Assembly (NCBI GenBank): GCA_017881725.1
Contig: JADGQO010000090.1
Span: 1 to 37,758, forward strand
Reading direction: 5' to 3'
From: Fibrobacteria bacterium
GTDB lineage: Bacteria; Fibrobacterota; Fibrobacteria; UBA11236
Length of the DNA: 37,758 bases
The notes beneath the pieces were generated by a model that saw nothing but the letters and a program-made list of their open reading frames with translations, searched no databases and had not been told where the DNA came from. The position numbers and the translations under genes were made by a program. Below, one piece after another: positions 17,054 through 26,900 of this stretch (positions within the stretch are counted from its first letter, which is position 1; each line of letters starts with the position of its first letter).

Positions 17054-18455
17054 TTCGCAACGCGAGACGAGCCGAACCTCCCGCCCGGAAACGGCGGTGC
17101 CCCAGCCTTTTGTGGTAGGCGCAAACCACCTTACCGCCTCCGTCTCCTTGCGCGACCGCCTGCTCATCTCGGAAAAAGATCTGCCCGAATTTTGCGAACG
17201 CCTGTTGGGACTGCCCGGCGTTCGGGAAGTCGTCGTACTCTCCACCTGCAATCGATCGGAAATCTACGGCATCGCCGATCAACCCTCGCAAGGCCGCGCG
17301 GAAGTGGAGAAAATGTGGGGCAACGCCAAGGGCGTCAGCGAGGATGAAATCCGCACGCACGGCTATTTCCATTCGCAAGGCGACGCCGTTCGCCATCTGT
17401 TCCGCGTGATCGCCTCCCTGGACAGCATGGTGCTGGGCGAGATGCAAATCTTCGGGCAGATCAAGGAAGCCTACCGCGTGGCGGTGGAAAAGCGCAGCGC
17501 GGACTTCTACTTGAACCATCTGTTCCAATCCGGCATCCATGTCGGCAAGCGCATCCGCACCGAAACCACCATCCACGAAGGCGCGGTGAGCATCAGCTAC
17601 GCGGCCGTCGAACTGGCGAAAAAAGTGCTGGGCGAATTGAAGGGCAAAACAGTCGGCGTGGTCGGCGCGGGCGAAATGGGCGAACTGGCCGCGCAGCATT
17701 TGCATAAGGCCGGAGCCGGGAAATTCATCTTCTTCAACCGCACCCTGGCAACGGCCGAAAAACTGGCGGCGGAATTCGGCGGCGAGCTGTGCCAATTGGC
17801 CGAGCTGGACAGGCGCATGGCGCATTGCGATATCGTGGTGTCCGCGACAGGCGCGCCCAATATCGTCATCACGCGCGCCCAGGTGCAGGAGGCCGCGCGG
17901 GCTCGTCAAGGGCGACCGATATTCCTGATCGACATCGCCGCACCGCGTGACATCGATCCCTTGGCCGGAGAGGTGAGTAACGCCTTCCTGTTCACCATCG
18001 ACGATCTCAAGAACGTGGTCAACGAGAACGTGGCCCTGCGCAAAAGCGCCAGCCAAAAGGCCCTGGACATCGTCGAAGAGGAAGCGGCCAAAGTGGAAGG
18101 CTGGATGCAGGGGTTGGACATCATCCCCACCATCAAGAATCTTCGTGAGAAATATCAAAGCGTAACCGAACGCGAAATCGCCAAATGGGCGGCCGGGCAA
18201 TCGGAAGCGACCCGCAAGCAAATGGAAGCCTTGGGTCGCAGCCTGCTGAATAAATTCCTGCACGAACCCACCATGGGTCTTAAGATTCTGGGTGAACGCG
18301 GCGAGGGTAAACGGGCCAGTTGGTTCGCGGGTCAACTCTTCGATTTGGCCAATGCGCGTTCCGGGGAAAAGTCGAAGGTCCAGACCAGCGATGCCCCGGC
18401 GACGAAAAGCGTTGCGGCCAGCGGCGACAACACGGAAAGCAAAAATCATGGCTAA
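17037..18455 (+). CDS. hemA: glutamyl-tRNA reductase
   Basis: First enzyme of the C5 heme pathway: reduces glutamyl-tRNA to glutamate-1-semialdehyde with NADPH. The ATG at 17037, inside the end of hemX, gives 472 residues. The catalytic cysteine is C71 in LSTCNRSE, followed by the conserved LDSMVLGEMQIFGQIK, the NADPH-binding GVVGAGEMGELAAQHL and a C-terminal dimerisation helix region. Compared with classical HemA there are about 22 extra N-terminal residues and a Ser/Lys/Asp-rich tail after about 430. The stop lies inside the hemC start, so expression is coupled. Regulated stability through the N-terminus, as in enterics, is possible but not shown. Confidence 0.95.
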   Translation: MGSAADSQRETSRTSRPETAVPQPFVVGANHLTASVSLRDRLLISEKDLPEFCERLLGLPGVREVVVLSTCNRSEIYGIADQPSQGRAEVEKMWGNAKGVSEDEIRTHGYFHSQGDAVRHLFRVIASLDSMVLGEMQIFGQIKEAYRVAVEKRSADFYLNHLFQSGIHVGKRIRTETTIHEGAVSISYAAVELAKKVLGELKGKTVGVVGAGEMGELAAQHLHKAGAGKFIFFNRTLATAEKLAAEFGGELCQLAELDRRMAHCDIVVSATGAPNIVITRAQVQEAARARQGRPIFLIDIAAPRDIDPLAGEVSNAFLFTIDDLKNVVNENVALRKSASQKALDIVEEEAAKVEGWMQGLDIIPTIKNLREKYQSVTEREIAKWAAGQSEATRKQMEALGRSLLNKFLHEPTMGLKILGERGEGKRASWFAGQLFDLANARSGEKSKVQTSDAPATKSVAASGDNTESKNHG

Positions 18456-19791
18456 GCACAAAGCAGGCGGAAAAAAGTCGGGTTCGGCGGGAAAAAAATC
18501 TGCGGGCCATCCTTCGGGTAAAACGACGAAGAAACCACCCGCGAAATTCGGAGCGAAGCCCGCGAAGATGTTCGGCAATCGAGCCGGTGGAAAATCCTCG
18601 GGTAAACCCTCAAGCAAACCCACCACCATTTCTGCGGCGAAACCCGCACCAGGTAAACAAGTTTCCGCAGCTAAACCTACGCCTGCCAGAAATGCTTCCG
18701 GGGCGATGCTTGCCGGAAAATCCGGGACCGCGAAGAATTCGCATTCGGCGCCGGCGAAGCATCCCAACTCCGCGCCGACGAAGAAACCGAACTCCGTTGC
18801 GGTCGTCAGCGATTCCGGCGTAAAAGGGAAACTGATCATCGGCACGCGCGGGAGCGCCTTGGCGTTGACCCAGAGCAATATGATGGCCGACGCCCTGCGC
18901 AAAGCCCATCCCGGCTTGGACGTGCAATTGACCGTGATTAAAACCGTGGGCGACACCGATCAAAAAACGAAATTGAACGCCTTCGCCGGCATGGGCGTTT
19001 TCGTCAAGGAGTTGCAAGCCGCCTTGCTGGACGGATCCATCGATTGCGCCGTGCATTCCCTGAAGGACGTTCCGGAGGACGAACCCGAGGGGTTGATGCT
19101 GGCCGCTTTTCCGGAGCGGGAGGATCCGCGCGACGTGATGGTTTCCGACGGCCGGAATTTCCGCGCCCTACCGGCCGGGTCCAAAATCGGCACAGGATCA
19201 CCGCGCCGCGTGCTCCAATTGAAAGCCTTGCGTCCTGATTTGGAATACATTCCCGTGCGCGGCAACGTCGACACGCGCATCAATAAAGTCCGGAACGGCG
19301 AGTTGCAAGGCGTCATCCTGGCGGCCGCCGGCATGCGCAGGCTGGGCCGGACCGAAGAAATCACCCATCCCTTTTCCTACCAGGATTTAATCCCGGCCAT
19401 CGGCCAAGCCTCCTTGGGCATTGAATGCCGCGCCGGCGACGCGCGCGTTCGTAAAATCCTAGCGGCCGTGGATGATGATATCACGCATGATGCCGTGACT
19501 TTGGAGCGCATGTTCATGAAGCGCATCGGAGGCGGTTGCAAAGTGCCCATGGCGGCGCATGTCTATCCTTACGGTGAAGGCATGCGCATGCTGGCCGTCC
19601 TCGGCAACCCGGAAACCGGATCCATGGCGCGCGTGGAACAAACGCTGGAAGAGGGCGAAGAGGAAGAGATGGTCGAGGAATTGGCCCTGCGCATGGAAGA
19701 GTTCTGCCGCGAAAAGGGCATCCCGCTTCCCCACGATTTGCCGGAACACCATCTGCTGACCACCAACCCCGAAGCCAACAGCGAGTCTTGA
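18448..19791 (+). CDS. hemC: porphobilinogen deaminase with lysine-rich N-terminal extension
   Basis: Polymerises four porphobilinogen molecules to hydroxymethylbilane. The ATG at 18448 overlaps the hemA stop and gives 447 residues, against a usual 310-320. Residues 1-126 are a low-complexity Lys/Ala/Ser/Pro/Gly tail resembling histone H1-like or AlgP tails, with no Asp or Glu until the very end; no start codon better placed near the enzyme was found. The core begins at KGKLIIGTRGSALALTQ and has VHSLKDVP, GTGSPRR and the cofactor-binding C364 in GGGCKVPM. The enzyme appears intact. What the tail does (nucleic acid or membrane contact) is unknown. An alternative internal start at codon 87 would keep 40 tail residues. 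Confidence 0.9.
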   Translation: MAKHKAGGKKSGSAGKKSAGHPSGKTTKKPPAKFGAKPAKMFGNRAGGKSSGKPSSKPTTISAAKPAPGKQVSAAKPTPARNASGAMLAGKSGTAKNSHSAPAKHPNSAPTKKPNSVAVVSDSGVKGKLIIGTRGSALALTQSNMMADALRKAHPGLDVQLTVIKTVGDTDQKTKLNAFAGMGVFVKELQAALLDGSIDCAVHSLKDVPEDEPEGLMLAAFPEREDPRDVMVSDGRNFRALPAGSKIGTGSPRRVLQLKALRPDLEYIPVRGNVDTRINKVRNGELQGVILAAAGMRRLGRTEEITHPFSYQDLIPAIGQASLGIECRAGDARVRKILAAVDDDITHDAVTLERMFMKRIGGGCKVPMAAHVYPYGEGMRMLAVLGNPETGSMARVEQTLEEGEEEEMVEELALRMEEFCREKGIPLPHDLPEHHLLTTNPEANSES

Positions 19792-20627
19792 GGGTGGCCT
19801 TGGTCGTCAACACGCGCCCGGCGGACCAAAGTCAGGAACTGACGGATTTGCTGCAGCGGGCCGGTTTTGAAACCACGGAAATTCCCCTGGTGGAAATCAT
19901 GCCCGACGAAGAGGGCTTGGCGCGGTTGCGGCGACTCCCAACCACTGGCTTCACGGGAGTATTCCTTTCCAGTCCCAACGGCTTGCGCCACATGGAAGCC
20001 GGGCTGCTTCCCATCGAGCTGGAAGCATGGATGGAGAAACCGTTTTATTTGGTCGGAGGAAAATCCGCCTCCCTCGTCGAAAACCTGGGCGGCCGCGTCG
20101 CGTTTTACCCGCAAAAGGCGTCCTTGGAGGGCTTCCTGGAGGAATATTCCCCCACCGAGGCCATGCATGCCCTCGGCGCACGTAACCTGTCCGTTACCGG
20201 CCTCGTCCTGGCGCAACGTTGGATGCATCCTTGTTCGGCTTCCACGCGCTTGGAGCCGACCGCGTTCAAAGCCAAAGGCATCGGGGTCGAAAACGTAGTC
20301 GTCTACAGGCCGGGAATGCCCCCGCAAGCCGCCGCAGCGCTGGGCGCTCAAGCGACGTCCGTGGACGCGGTTGTATTCTGTTCGGGATCGGCCGTCACGA
20401 ATTTTTTTCAGGCCGCCCCGGAATTGGGCGCTCGTCTGGGCCGAAAGGATGGGATCCTGGCCGTTTCCATTGGTCCGTCCACGTCTAAGATTTTGATTGA
20501 AAAAGGCGTCGAGAATTACCGCGAAGCCGTGCATGCGGACAATTCCAGCCTCGTCGACGCGCTTAAGCAGGCCTTCGGAGGGCAAGCCACCAAGGTATTC
20601 ACCAAGCAACCGGAGAAAAAACCATGA
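19788..20627 (+). CDS. hemD: uroporphyrinogen-III synthase
   Basis: Closes hydroxymethylbilane with D-ring inversion. The 279-residue protein has the weakly conserved two-lobed HemD pattern: VVNTRPADQSQELTDLL, IPLVEIMP, the SSPNGLRHM and VGGKSA segments, a second lobe with VVVYRPG, and VVFCSGSAVTNFF plus SIGPSTSKIL near the end. It uses a TTG start overlapping the hemC stop (TTGA) or a GTG two codons later; I prefer the TTG. HemD is fast-evolving, so gene order strengthens the call. It overlaps hemL by an ATGA. One copy of the dispersed palindrome lies inside. Confidence 0.9.
   Translation: MRVALVVNTRPADQSQELTDLLQRAGFETTEIPLVEIMPDEEGLARLRRLPTTGFTGVFLSSPNGLRHMEAGLLPIELEAWMEKPFYLVGGKSASLVENLGGRVAFYPQKASLEGFLEEYSPTEAMHALGARNLSVTGLVLAQRWMHPCSASTRLEPTAFKAKGIGVENVVVYRPGMPPQAAAALGAQATSVDAVVFCSGSAVTNFFQAAPELGARLGRKDGILAVSIGPSTSKILIEKGVENYREAVHADNSSLVDALKQAFGGQATKVFTKQPEKKP
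20181..20198. repeat. dispersed palindrome GTAAC-N6-GTTAC, copy 4
   Basis: CGTAAC-CTGTCC-GTTACC in hemD, encoding R-N-L-S-V-T (132-137), a linker-like stretch between the two HemD lobes. Confidence 0.7.
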
Positions 20628-21907
20628 CCGCAGCATCGCATGCCAGCCGCCACGAACGAGCCTGCAAAGTCATACCCGGCGGCGTGAATTCGCCCGTGCG
20701 CGCCTTCCAATCGGTGGGCGGAGCCCCGGTTTTTGTCCGATCCGCCAAAGGGCCGTTTATCACCGACGCCGACGGCAAGCAGTACATCGACTTCGTCTGT
20801 TCCTGGGGCCCCATGATTCTGGGCCATGCCTTCCCGTCCGTGATCGAAGCCATCGTCGAGGCCGCCGCCCATGGAACCAGTTTCGGGGCCTGTACGGAAG
20901 CGGAAACCGAAATGGCCGAGGCCATCCGCGACTGCGTGCCTTCGGTGGAAAAAGTCCGCTTGGTGTGCTCGGGCACGGAAGCCACCATGAGCGCCGTGCG
21001 CCTGGCCAGGGGCTTTACCGGCCGGGAAAAAATCCTGAAGTTCCGCGGCTGCTACCATGGCCACGGGGACAGTTTCCTGATCCAGGCCGGATCCGGCGCG
21101 CTGACTTACGGAAACCCTTCCAGTCCGGGCGTAACCCGGGGTAGCGCGCAAGATACCCTGCTCGCCGAGTACAATGATCTGGAATCGGCCCGCGCCGTAT
21201 TCCAGGCCAATGCCGACTCCATCGCCGCCATCATCGTGGAGCCCGTCGCGGGCAATATGGGCGTTCTGGTTCCTGAGAAAGGCTTCCTCGAAGGATTGCG
21301 GTCCCTGTGCGACGGCAAAAAAACACTTCTCATTTTCGACGAAGTGATCACGGGATTCCGCCTTGGCCTGGCGGGGGCCCAAGGCTATTACGGCGTTAAG
21401 CCGGATTTGACCACCATGGGAAAAATCATCGGTGGCGGCTTGCCGCTGGCGGCCTATGGCGGCCGCGCCGACATCATGGATCAATTGAGCCCGGTGGGAC
21501 CGGTCTATCAAGCGGGCACCTTGGCCGGCAATCCCCTGGCTACGGCCGCGGGCATGGCCATGCTGCGCCAGGTGCGCAAGACGGGGTTCTACGCCACCCT
21601 TAACCAGCGCGCCGAAGCCTGGGAAAAGGAAACGCGCGCGGCGCTCCAAGGCGCTTCCGTCCCCTGGTGCATTAACCGTGTCGGATCCTTGATGACGATT
21701 TTCTTCACGGCCGGCCCCGTCCGGGATTACGCCTCGGCTCTGACGTCGGACACCAAGATATATGGTCGTTTTTTCCATGCCATGCTGGATCAGGGAATCT
21801 ATCTCGCGCCCTCCCAGTTCGAAGCCGCATTCCTTTCCGCCGCGCACGACGACGACGTAATGTCCCGTACGGCGGAAGCCATTCGCAAAGCCGCCGCCAC
21901 GCTCTAA
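20624..21907 (+). CDS. hemL: glutamate-1-semialdehyde 2,1-aminomutase
   Basis: A PLP enzyme that converts glutamate-1-semialdehyde to 5-aminolevulinate. The 427 residues match the family length. Diagnostic segments: PGGVNSPVRAF near the start, the aldehyde-binding SWGPMILGHAFP, CSGTEATMSA, the cofactor lysine K267 in TTMGKIIGGGLPLAA, and GTLAGNPLATAAG. With hemA it supplies ALA by the C5 route; hemB and later genes are not in this window. Start overlaps hemD, so it is the last gene of the hem operon. No clear terminator follows within the 30 bp before the next gene. Confidence 0.97.
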   Translation: MTAASHASRHERACKVIPGGVNSPVRAFQSVGGAPVFVRSAKGPFITDADGKQYIDFVCSWGPMILGHAFPSVIEAIVEAAAHGTSFGACTEAETEMAEAIRDCVPSVEKVRLVCSGTEATMSAVRLARGFTGREKILKFRGCYHGHGDSFLIQAGSGALTYGNPSSPGVTRGSAQDTLLAEYNDLESARAVFQANADSIAAIIVEPVAGNMGVLVPEKGFLEGLRSLCDGKKTLLIFDEVITGFRLGLAGAQGYYGVKPDLTTMGKIIGGGLPLAAYGGRADIMDQLSPVGPVYQAGTLAGNPLATAAGMAMLRQVRKTGFYATLNQRAEAWEKETRAALQGASVPWCINRVGSLMTIFFTAGPVRDYASALTSDTKIYGRFFHAMLDQGIYLAPSQFEAAFLSAAHDDDVMSRTAEAIRKAAATL

Positions 21908-21937
21908 TCAGGAACAGAAAAATTCCGGAATCCGAAC

Positions 21938-22993
21938 ATGGCGCGAATTGGCCCACGCTTCTTCATCGTTAACGTATTCGCGGAAAGGAAATTTTCGGGC
22001 AATCAACTTGCGGTCGTGGAGATGGAAAGAACCATGACTTCCCGGCGCATGCAGGAAATCGCCGCCGAGTTCAACTTTCCCGAAACCGCATTCGTGCGCC
22101 AACCCGCGAAACCCAACGCTGATTGGCGCGTCAGGATTTTCACTCCCAAACAGGAAATTCCCTTCGCGGGACATCCGACCTTAGGCGCCGCCTACGTCAT
22201 CCGCAGGCACCTCCAAAATTCGACCGGAAAAAAGTCCGGGGTCCCCAAGAAGAATCCACACGTTGCCGACCGCAAGAAGAATCCCGGCAATGACGCCCGT
22301 GGATGGTCGGACCCAGATTACTTCCATCTTGAATTGCAAGCCGGAAGGATTCCGGTCTGGTTCGAAGAAAAATCGGATCTGATCTGGATGCGCCAGAATA
22401 AACCGACGTTCGGTCCCGTCCATCCGCCGGAATCCATCGCGGAAATCCTTTGCACCTCCGAAAGAAATCTAAGGACAGGCTTCCTGACCAAGGAGGCGAA
22501 ACTCCAAGAGGTATCCACCGGTATCCCATTCCTGATGGCGCCGATGAAAAACCTGGAATCCGTTCGCAACGCCTATTTGGACATGGCGGCGTACAACCGG
22601 TATTTTCAGTCCCGGCCAACATTGCCGATTTACATTTTCACCGCCGAGGCGCTTTCGAGGAAAAATCAATTTCATGCGAGGATGTTTGCGCCGCACTTCG
22701 GCATCCCGGAAGATCCGGCCACGGGGAGCGCCACCGGCTGTCTGGGTGCGTACTTGGCACGCTATGGAATAACCAAGGGAAAAGGTTCGGTTTTTGCACC
22801 GGGCGCGGACCCTTTTGCCCTGGGCACGGATCCAATTCTTGATTTACGCATTGAACAGGGCTTCAGCGTGAATCGCCCCTCCCTCTTGAGGTTGCAAGTC
22901 AAGGCTCCGGCCGAAAATTCCGAACCGGACGATTTAGGTGATATCCTGGTGGGTGGCCGGGTTGTGGATATCGCATCCGGGGTATTAGCATAA
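21938..22993 (+). CDS. PhzF family epimerase/isomerase-like protein
   Basis: A 351-residue PhzF-fold protein. It carries the family catalytic glutamate E49 in FNFPETAFV, FTPKQEIPFAGHPTLGAA (GHP at 78-80) and EDPATGSATGCLGAYL, so it could catalyse isomerisation or proton-transfer chemistry. No phenazine genes are nearby; most PhzF homologues have unknown substrates. A Lys/Asn/Asp-rich insertion at about 92-130, absent from typical 260-300-residue members, splits the first lobe. It starts 30 bp after hemL on the same strand and is convergent with fdhD. Family assignment is firm, substrate open. Confidence 0.88.
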   Translation: MARIGPRFFIVNVFAERKFSGNQLAVVEMERTMTSRRMQEIAAEFNFPETAFVRQPAKPNADWRVRIFTPKQEIPFAGHPTLGAAYVIRRHLQNSTGKKSGVPKKNPHVADRKKNPGNDARGWSDPDYFHLELQAGRIPVWFEEKSDLIWMRQNKPTFGPVHPPESIAEILCTSERNLRTGFLTKEAKLQEVSTGIPFLMAPMKNLESVRNAYLDMAAYNRYFQSRPTLPIYIFTAEALSRKNQFHARMFAPHFGIPEDPATGSATGCLGAYLARYGITKGKGSVFAPGADPFALGTDPILDLRIEQGFSVNRPSLLRLQVKAPAENSEPDDLGDILVGGRVVDIASGVLA

Positions 22994-23010
22994 CCCGATG
23001 CTTGCGAGTA

Positions 23011-23904
23011 TTATCCGGTAATCCCCACTTTTTCGGCGTGCGTATAAATGGTCGCGTCCCCACCGCGGCAAAATCCCACCAAGGCGATTCCCGCCTCGTC
23101 GCATAATTTGACCGCCAAAGTGGAGGGCGCCGAAACGGCCAACAGGATTTGAATCCCGGCTTTCGCGGCCTTGGAAACGATCTCGTAAGACACTCTCCCG
23201 CTGATGAGGAGGATAGTCGCTTCGCTCAACCGGCCCTCGCGCAAAAGGCAGCCAATCGCTTTGTCCACCGCATTGTGCCTGCCGACATCCTCCTTCAAGA
23301 CCAAAAGGCTGCCTTCCAAGTTGAACAATGCCGCGGCATGCGATCCACCCGTCTTACGGAACAGCGACTGCGCCTTCTGCATTTGGTTTTCCAACCAGGG
23401 TAACATCGATGATACGGTAACCCCGCGCTGTCCTCCGGCGACGACGGATTGCACTGTCGATAAATCTTCGGCGGAAATCATCCCGCAAGCGCCGCAAGAG
23501 GCATTGGAGGCCAGCCTGCGTCGATTTAATTCCGGTCCGAGTCGGCCGGTTCTCAAGACCACGTCCACGCAGCCGTCCGCGCCTTCGTCCCGGACCGCGT
23601 TCCCATCGGTGACAGAGTTTCCCTCCGGGCCCAATTCGTCCCGGTCCAATACGCTTTGTATCACGCTTACCGCGCAACTCATCACGGAATCGATTCCATC
23701 GATGACGCCCTCCGCGAACAACAACCCGAGCGCCAGATTTTCATCGTCTCCCGGCGTCCGCATGGTCACGGAATAAGGCTCTCCGGAAATCCTGATTTGC
23801 AGGACACCCTCGACTACCAAATCGTCGAATACGGGATTCACACGGCCGGACCGCAGCTTAAGAGCCGGTGTCGTTTGAAAATCAGGCGGTGCCGTCAATT
23901 GCAT
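23011..23904 (-). CDS. fdhD: formate dehydrogenase accessory sulfurtransferase FdhD
   Basis: Transfers sulfur from the cysteine desulfurase IscS to the molybdenum cofactor of formate dehydrogenase. The 297 residues show the family entry DDLVVEGVLQIRISG, NASCGACG with the catalytic CxxC (C137-C140), KEDVGRHNAVDKAIG and the C-terminal GFCRGGDATIYTHAEKV. There is an extra loop of about 25 residues (roughly 88-112) before the CxxC. No formate dehydrogenase or other molybdoenzyme gene is in the window, so its client lies elsewhere. It is 33 bp downstream of... the large lipoprotein gene lies after it on the same strand; co-transcription with fdhD first is possible but functionally unlikely. Confidence 0.94.
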   Translation of the reverse strand: MQLTAPPDFQTTPALKLRSGRVNPVFDDLVVEGVLQIRISGEPYSVTMRTPGDDENLALGLLFAEGVIDGIDSVMSCAVSVIQSVLDRDELGPEGNSVTDGNAVRDEGADGCVDVVLRTGRLGPELNRRRLASNASCGACGMISAEDLSTVQSVVAGGQRGVTVSSMLPWLENQMQKAQSLFRKTGGSHAAALFNLEGSLLVLKEDVGRHNAVDKAIGCLLREGRLSEATILLISGRVSYEIVSKAAKAGIQILLAVSAPSTLAVKLCDEAGIALVGFCRGGDATIYTHAEKVGITG

Positions 23905-23937
23905 GGAGCGCCTGTAGAATTCAGGTTGGCCGCCGAC

Positions 23938-26900
23938 CTAAGGCACGGCGCTTGGAGCCGCCGTTTCCGAACTAATTGGGGGCGTTACCGACGTCGTTGG
24001 AGAGATTGTCACCGGCGTGGAAGTTACCGGAGTGATGATAACGCAGCATATTACAAAGCATTTTGCGCCACAATAGTCCGCTCTATATTTGGCATCGCCG
24101 GCAGTTAAGGTGACTGCCGCCGGATTTCCGGATGCTGTCGGAGGGCCGCCGACCCAGCTCTTAAACGAACTAGTATCCGTACTTGAAGCTGTATTTGAAG
24201 TACTGATGTTATATGAAACGCCATAATTCACAGTAACGGTCACAGAATCGGGTGGCACCAAACACCCCTTCCCTGGAATACACAAGATTAAGCAACTTTG
24301 CCCAGTCGGGCAAACACTGACTCCATGACCTACCACGGTCAGATGAAAAGTTTTAATCCCAAACGTCGCCTTTATCACATGGTCCTCAGAAATCCCGGTC
24401 AACGCATAGTTCGACACCGCCATTGGAGGTCCGGTCAGGCTTGCCGTCACATTGGTTCCATTGTCCGTCAGGGTATTCAGGTTGTTTCCCGTGCCCGAAG
24501 TGGTGAATGTAAACGTGTAATTCGAGTTCGAGTCTACGGTGGCAGGCGGTGGGGTTACCGAGCCGGTACCGGTATCCGTGGCCGTGAGTGAATAGGTGCG
24601 CAGAAATGTCGCGGCCAGTGAGTGGGTTTCCTTCACGGTGAAGATGTACTTGCCGCCCGAAATCGAGGCCAATTTGTCCGTCCCATTGTCGGTGAAACTC
24701 AGCAGCCGATAACCCGCCAACGGCGCGACCGTGGCGGTATCCTGATCGCCGTAGGCTACGGAATCCTTGGCAGTGAGCACTCCGCGGCCGTCAGTGGAGG
24801 TTTTAACCGAATAGGTGTTGATGGCGAAAATAGCCGCAGCCCGGACGAACGGCGATTTCACCAAAAGCACGGTGGTATCCGCCAGGCTGTCGGAAATGGT
24901 GGCTTTACCATCCAGCAAGGTCCAGTTGGTGAAATGCGAGCCTACCACAGACGGAGCGGAAATCGGCACGGATTGCCCGATGGCATAGTCGGCGGAGTCG
25001 AGACGGACCAAGGCGCCTGCGGGCGTGCGGCGCGCCAGAATAAGACGGGCCTTGCGCACCACGGCCACGGCGTAGGTGGACTTGCTCTTTCCGTCTTGGG
25101 CTGTGACCACGACATTGATCAAGTTGTCGCCGACAATCAGGCTTTCCGGGGGTGAGAAGGAACCGGAAGCCGTCGCGGAATCCCCTACGGTAACCTTGGC
25201 GTTACCTTGCTTTACCGTAGGCTTAAGCCGGATGGACGTGACGGGGTTTTCCACCGTGTCCGCGTAGGTGAATACCTTCGGCGCGAAACTCGGCTTGAGG
25301 GTAATGCCTTCGGTTTCCAATTTGCTCAAGCTCGCATCCGAGCTGGGGGCCCGGGTCACGGAAGCGGAGTAGACTTTCTGCGTCCCATCTTGCGCAGTGA
25401 CCACGATCTGAAAAACGTTGACCGTGGTGCCGACCGGCACCGATACCGGGTCGGAGGCAACGTCGGCTTTAACCGGCTTACCATTGATGGCAAGGCTGGC
25501 GGCCGTGTCCGAGGGCGTGGCAACGACGGATACAAGGCTGTCTGAGTAACCGACGCTGAGGGAGTAGAAGAGCGTTACGGGCTTGAAGACCGGCGTGAGC
25601 GTCCCGGCCGATGCGGCGAGTCCCGAAAGGTCGGCGTTGGCTTTGGAGGGAGCGCGGACGTTGACGACCATGGTGTCCAATGCGGAATTATCATAACCGT
25701 TGGTGACGCGGACTACGATGACAAGCGTTCCCGAATCGGAAGGCGCGCGCAAGGTGGTGTCTTGCTTGGAAAGAGCGGTGAAGGAACCGGAGCCCAGCTT
25801 TATTTCGCGCTTGGCGATAGCGCTATGCGCGTCCGTGCCTTTCGCGTGAACGTGGATGAGCGAGCCGGCAATGACGGTGGTATCGTTGCCGGCATCGGCG
25901 ATGGGCAAGTCGAGGATGACGTTTACCTTCACCGTATCGATGCTGGGCTTATCATTATCATCGACGACTTTTAAAATCGCGTTGAATTTTCCCACCTTGG
26001 CATATTTGAATTTACCCTTGATGGCGGCGATGGAGTCGTTGACCAGAACAGTGTCCGAGAACGTTCCTTCCCCGAGGTAATCCCATGCGTAGCCGGCCAC
26101 CTTTCCATCCGGATCGACCGCCTTGGCCGAAAACTCCAGGGAATCGCCCGCCACAATGGTCGTATCCGGCGTTATGGATAAGATATCCGGCGGTTGATTT
26201 CCGATGCCCGCGTCTATTTCCGCTATCGCTTCATTGCCTTCGGAGTCGCGTACATAGAAATACAAGTGATGCACCCCGACCGTATTGAATTTAGCCGTAA
26301 TTGAAGGCAACGCGACCTTGGTCCCGTTCCAAGGCCCAGGGAGCGAGTCGTCCCACGTGCTGTCGCCGTTCAAGTCCCATTTGAACATGACGATGGACCC
26401 GAATTGCTGGGTCACGCTCGGCGTGTAAACAATGGGTTTGTTGACCGCCGCGCCCGGCCGGCCCGCGATGGTCAAGACGGGAACGTCCAGAATGACGTTC
26501 ACCTTGGCCGCGCTGGACACATCGAAGGCTTTGGAGAGGGCGCGAATGTGGGTCGTGCCGGAAGCGATGCCCTTCACGCGACCGCTTGAATCGACGGTCG
26601 CAATCTTGGGATCGTCCGAACTCCAAGACACTTTTTGACTCGCCGAATCGGGAAGCACCGAAGCCGTCAGCGAATCCATCGAGCCACCGACGAATATGTC
26701 CATGGAATCGGGAACCAGCTTCACGTGGCCATTGGTCGTGGTGGATGCGATCATGACGATCAAGGAATCCACCAAGTTCGTGTCCTGTTTGGCGCGCACG
26801 CGAATCTTGACCGTGCCGGTTTTCAGAGCCTTGAGCGTTGCCTGCCCGGCGAAAGAGCCTCCCGGGAACTCGACATTCGCTGCGTCGGCGCCTTCCACGG

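Noticed and set aside
16929-18956. Long minus-strand frame opposite hemX-hemA-hemC
   Set aside because: It mirrors hem codons, is full of His/Gly/Ala/Phe runs typical of antisense reading, and shows no conserved domain.
20516-21847. Minus-strand frame opposite hemD/hemL
   Set aside because: Antisense shadow; hemL is unambiguous on the plus strand.
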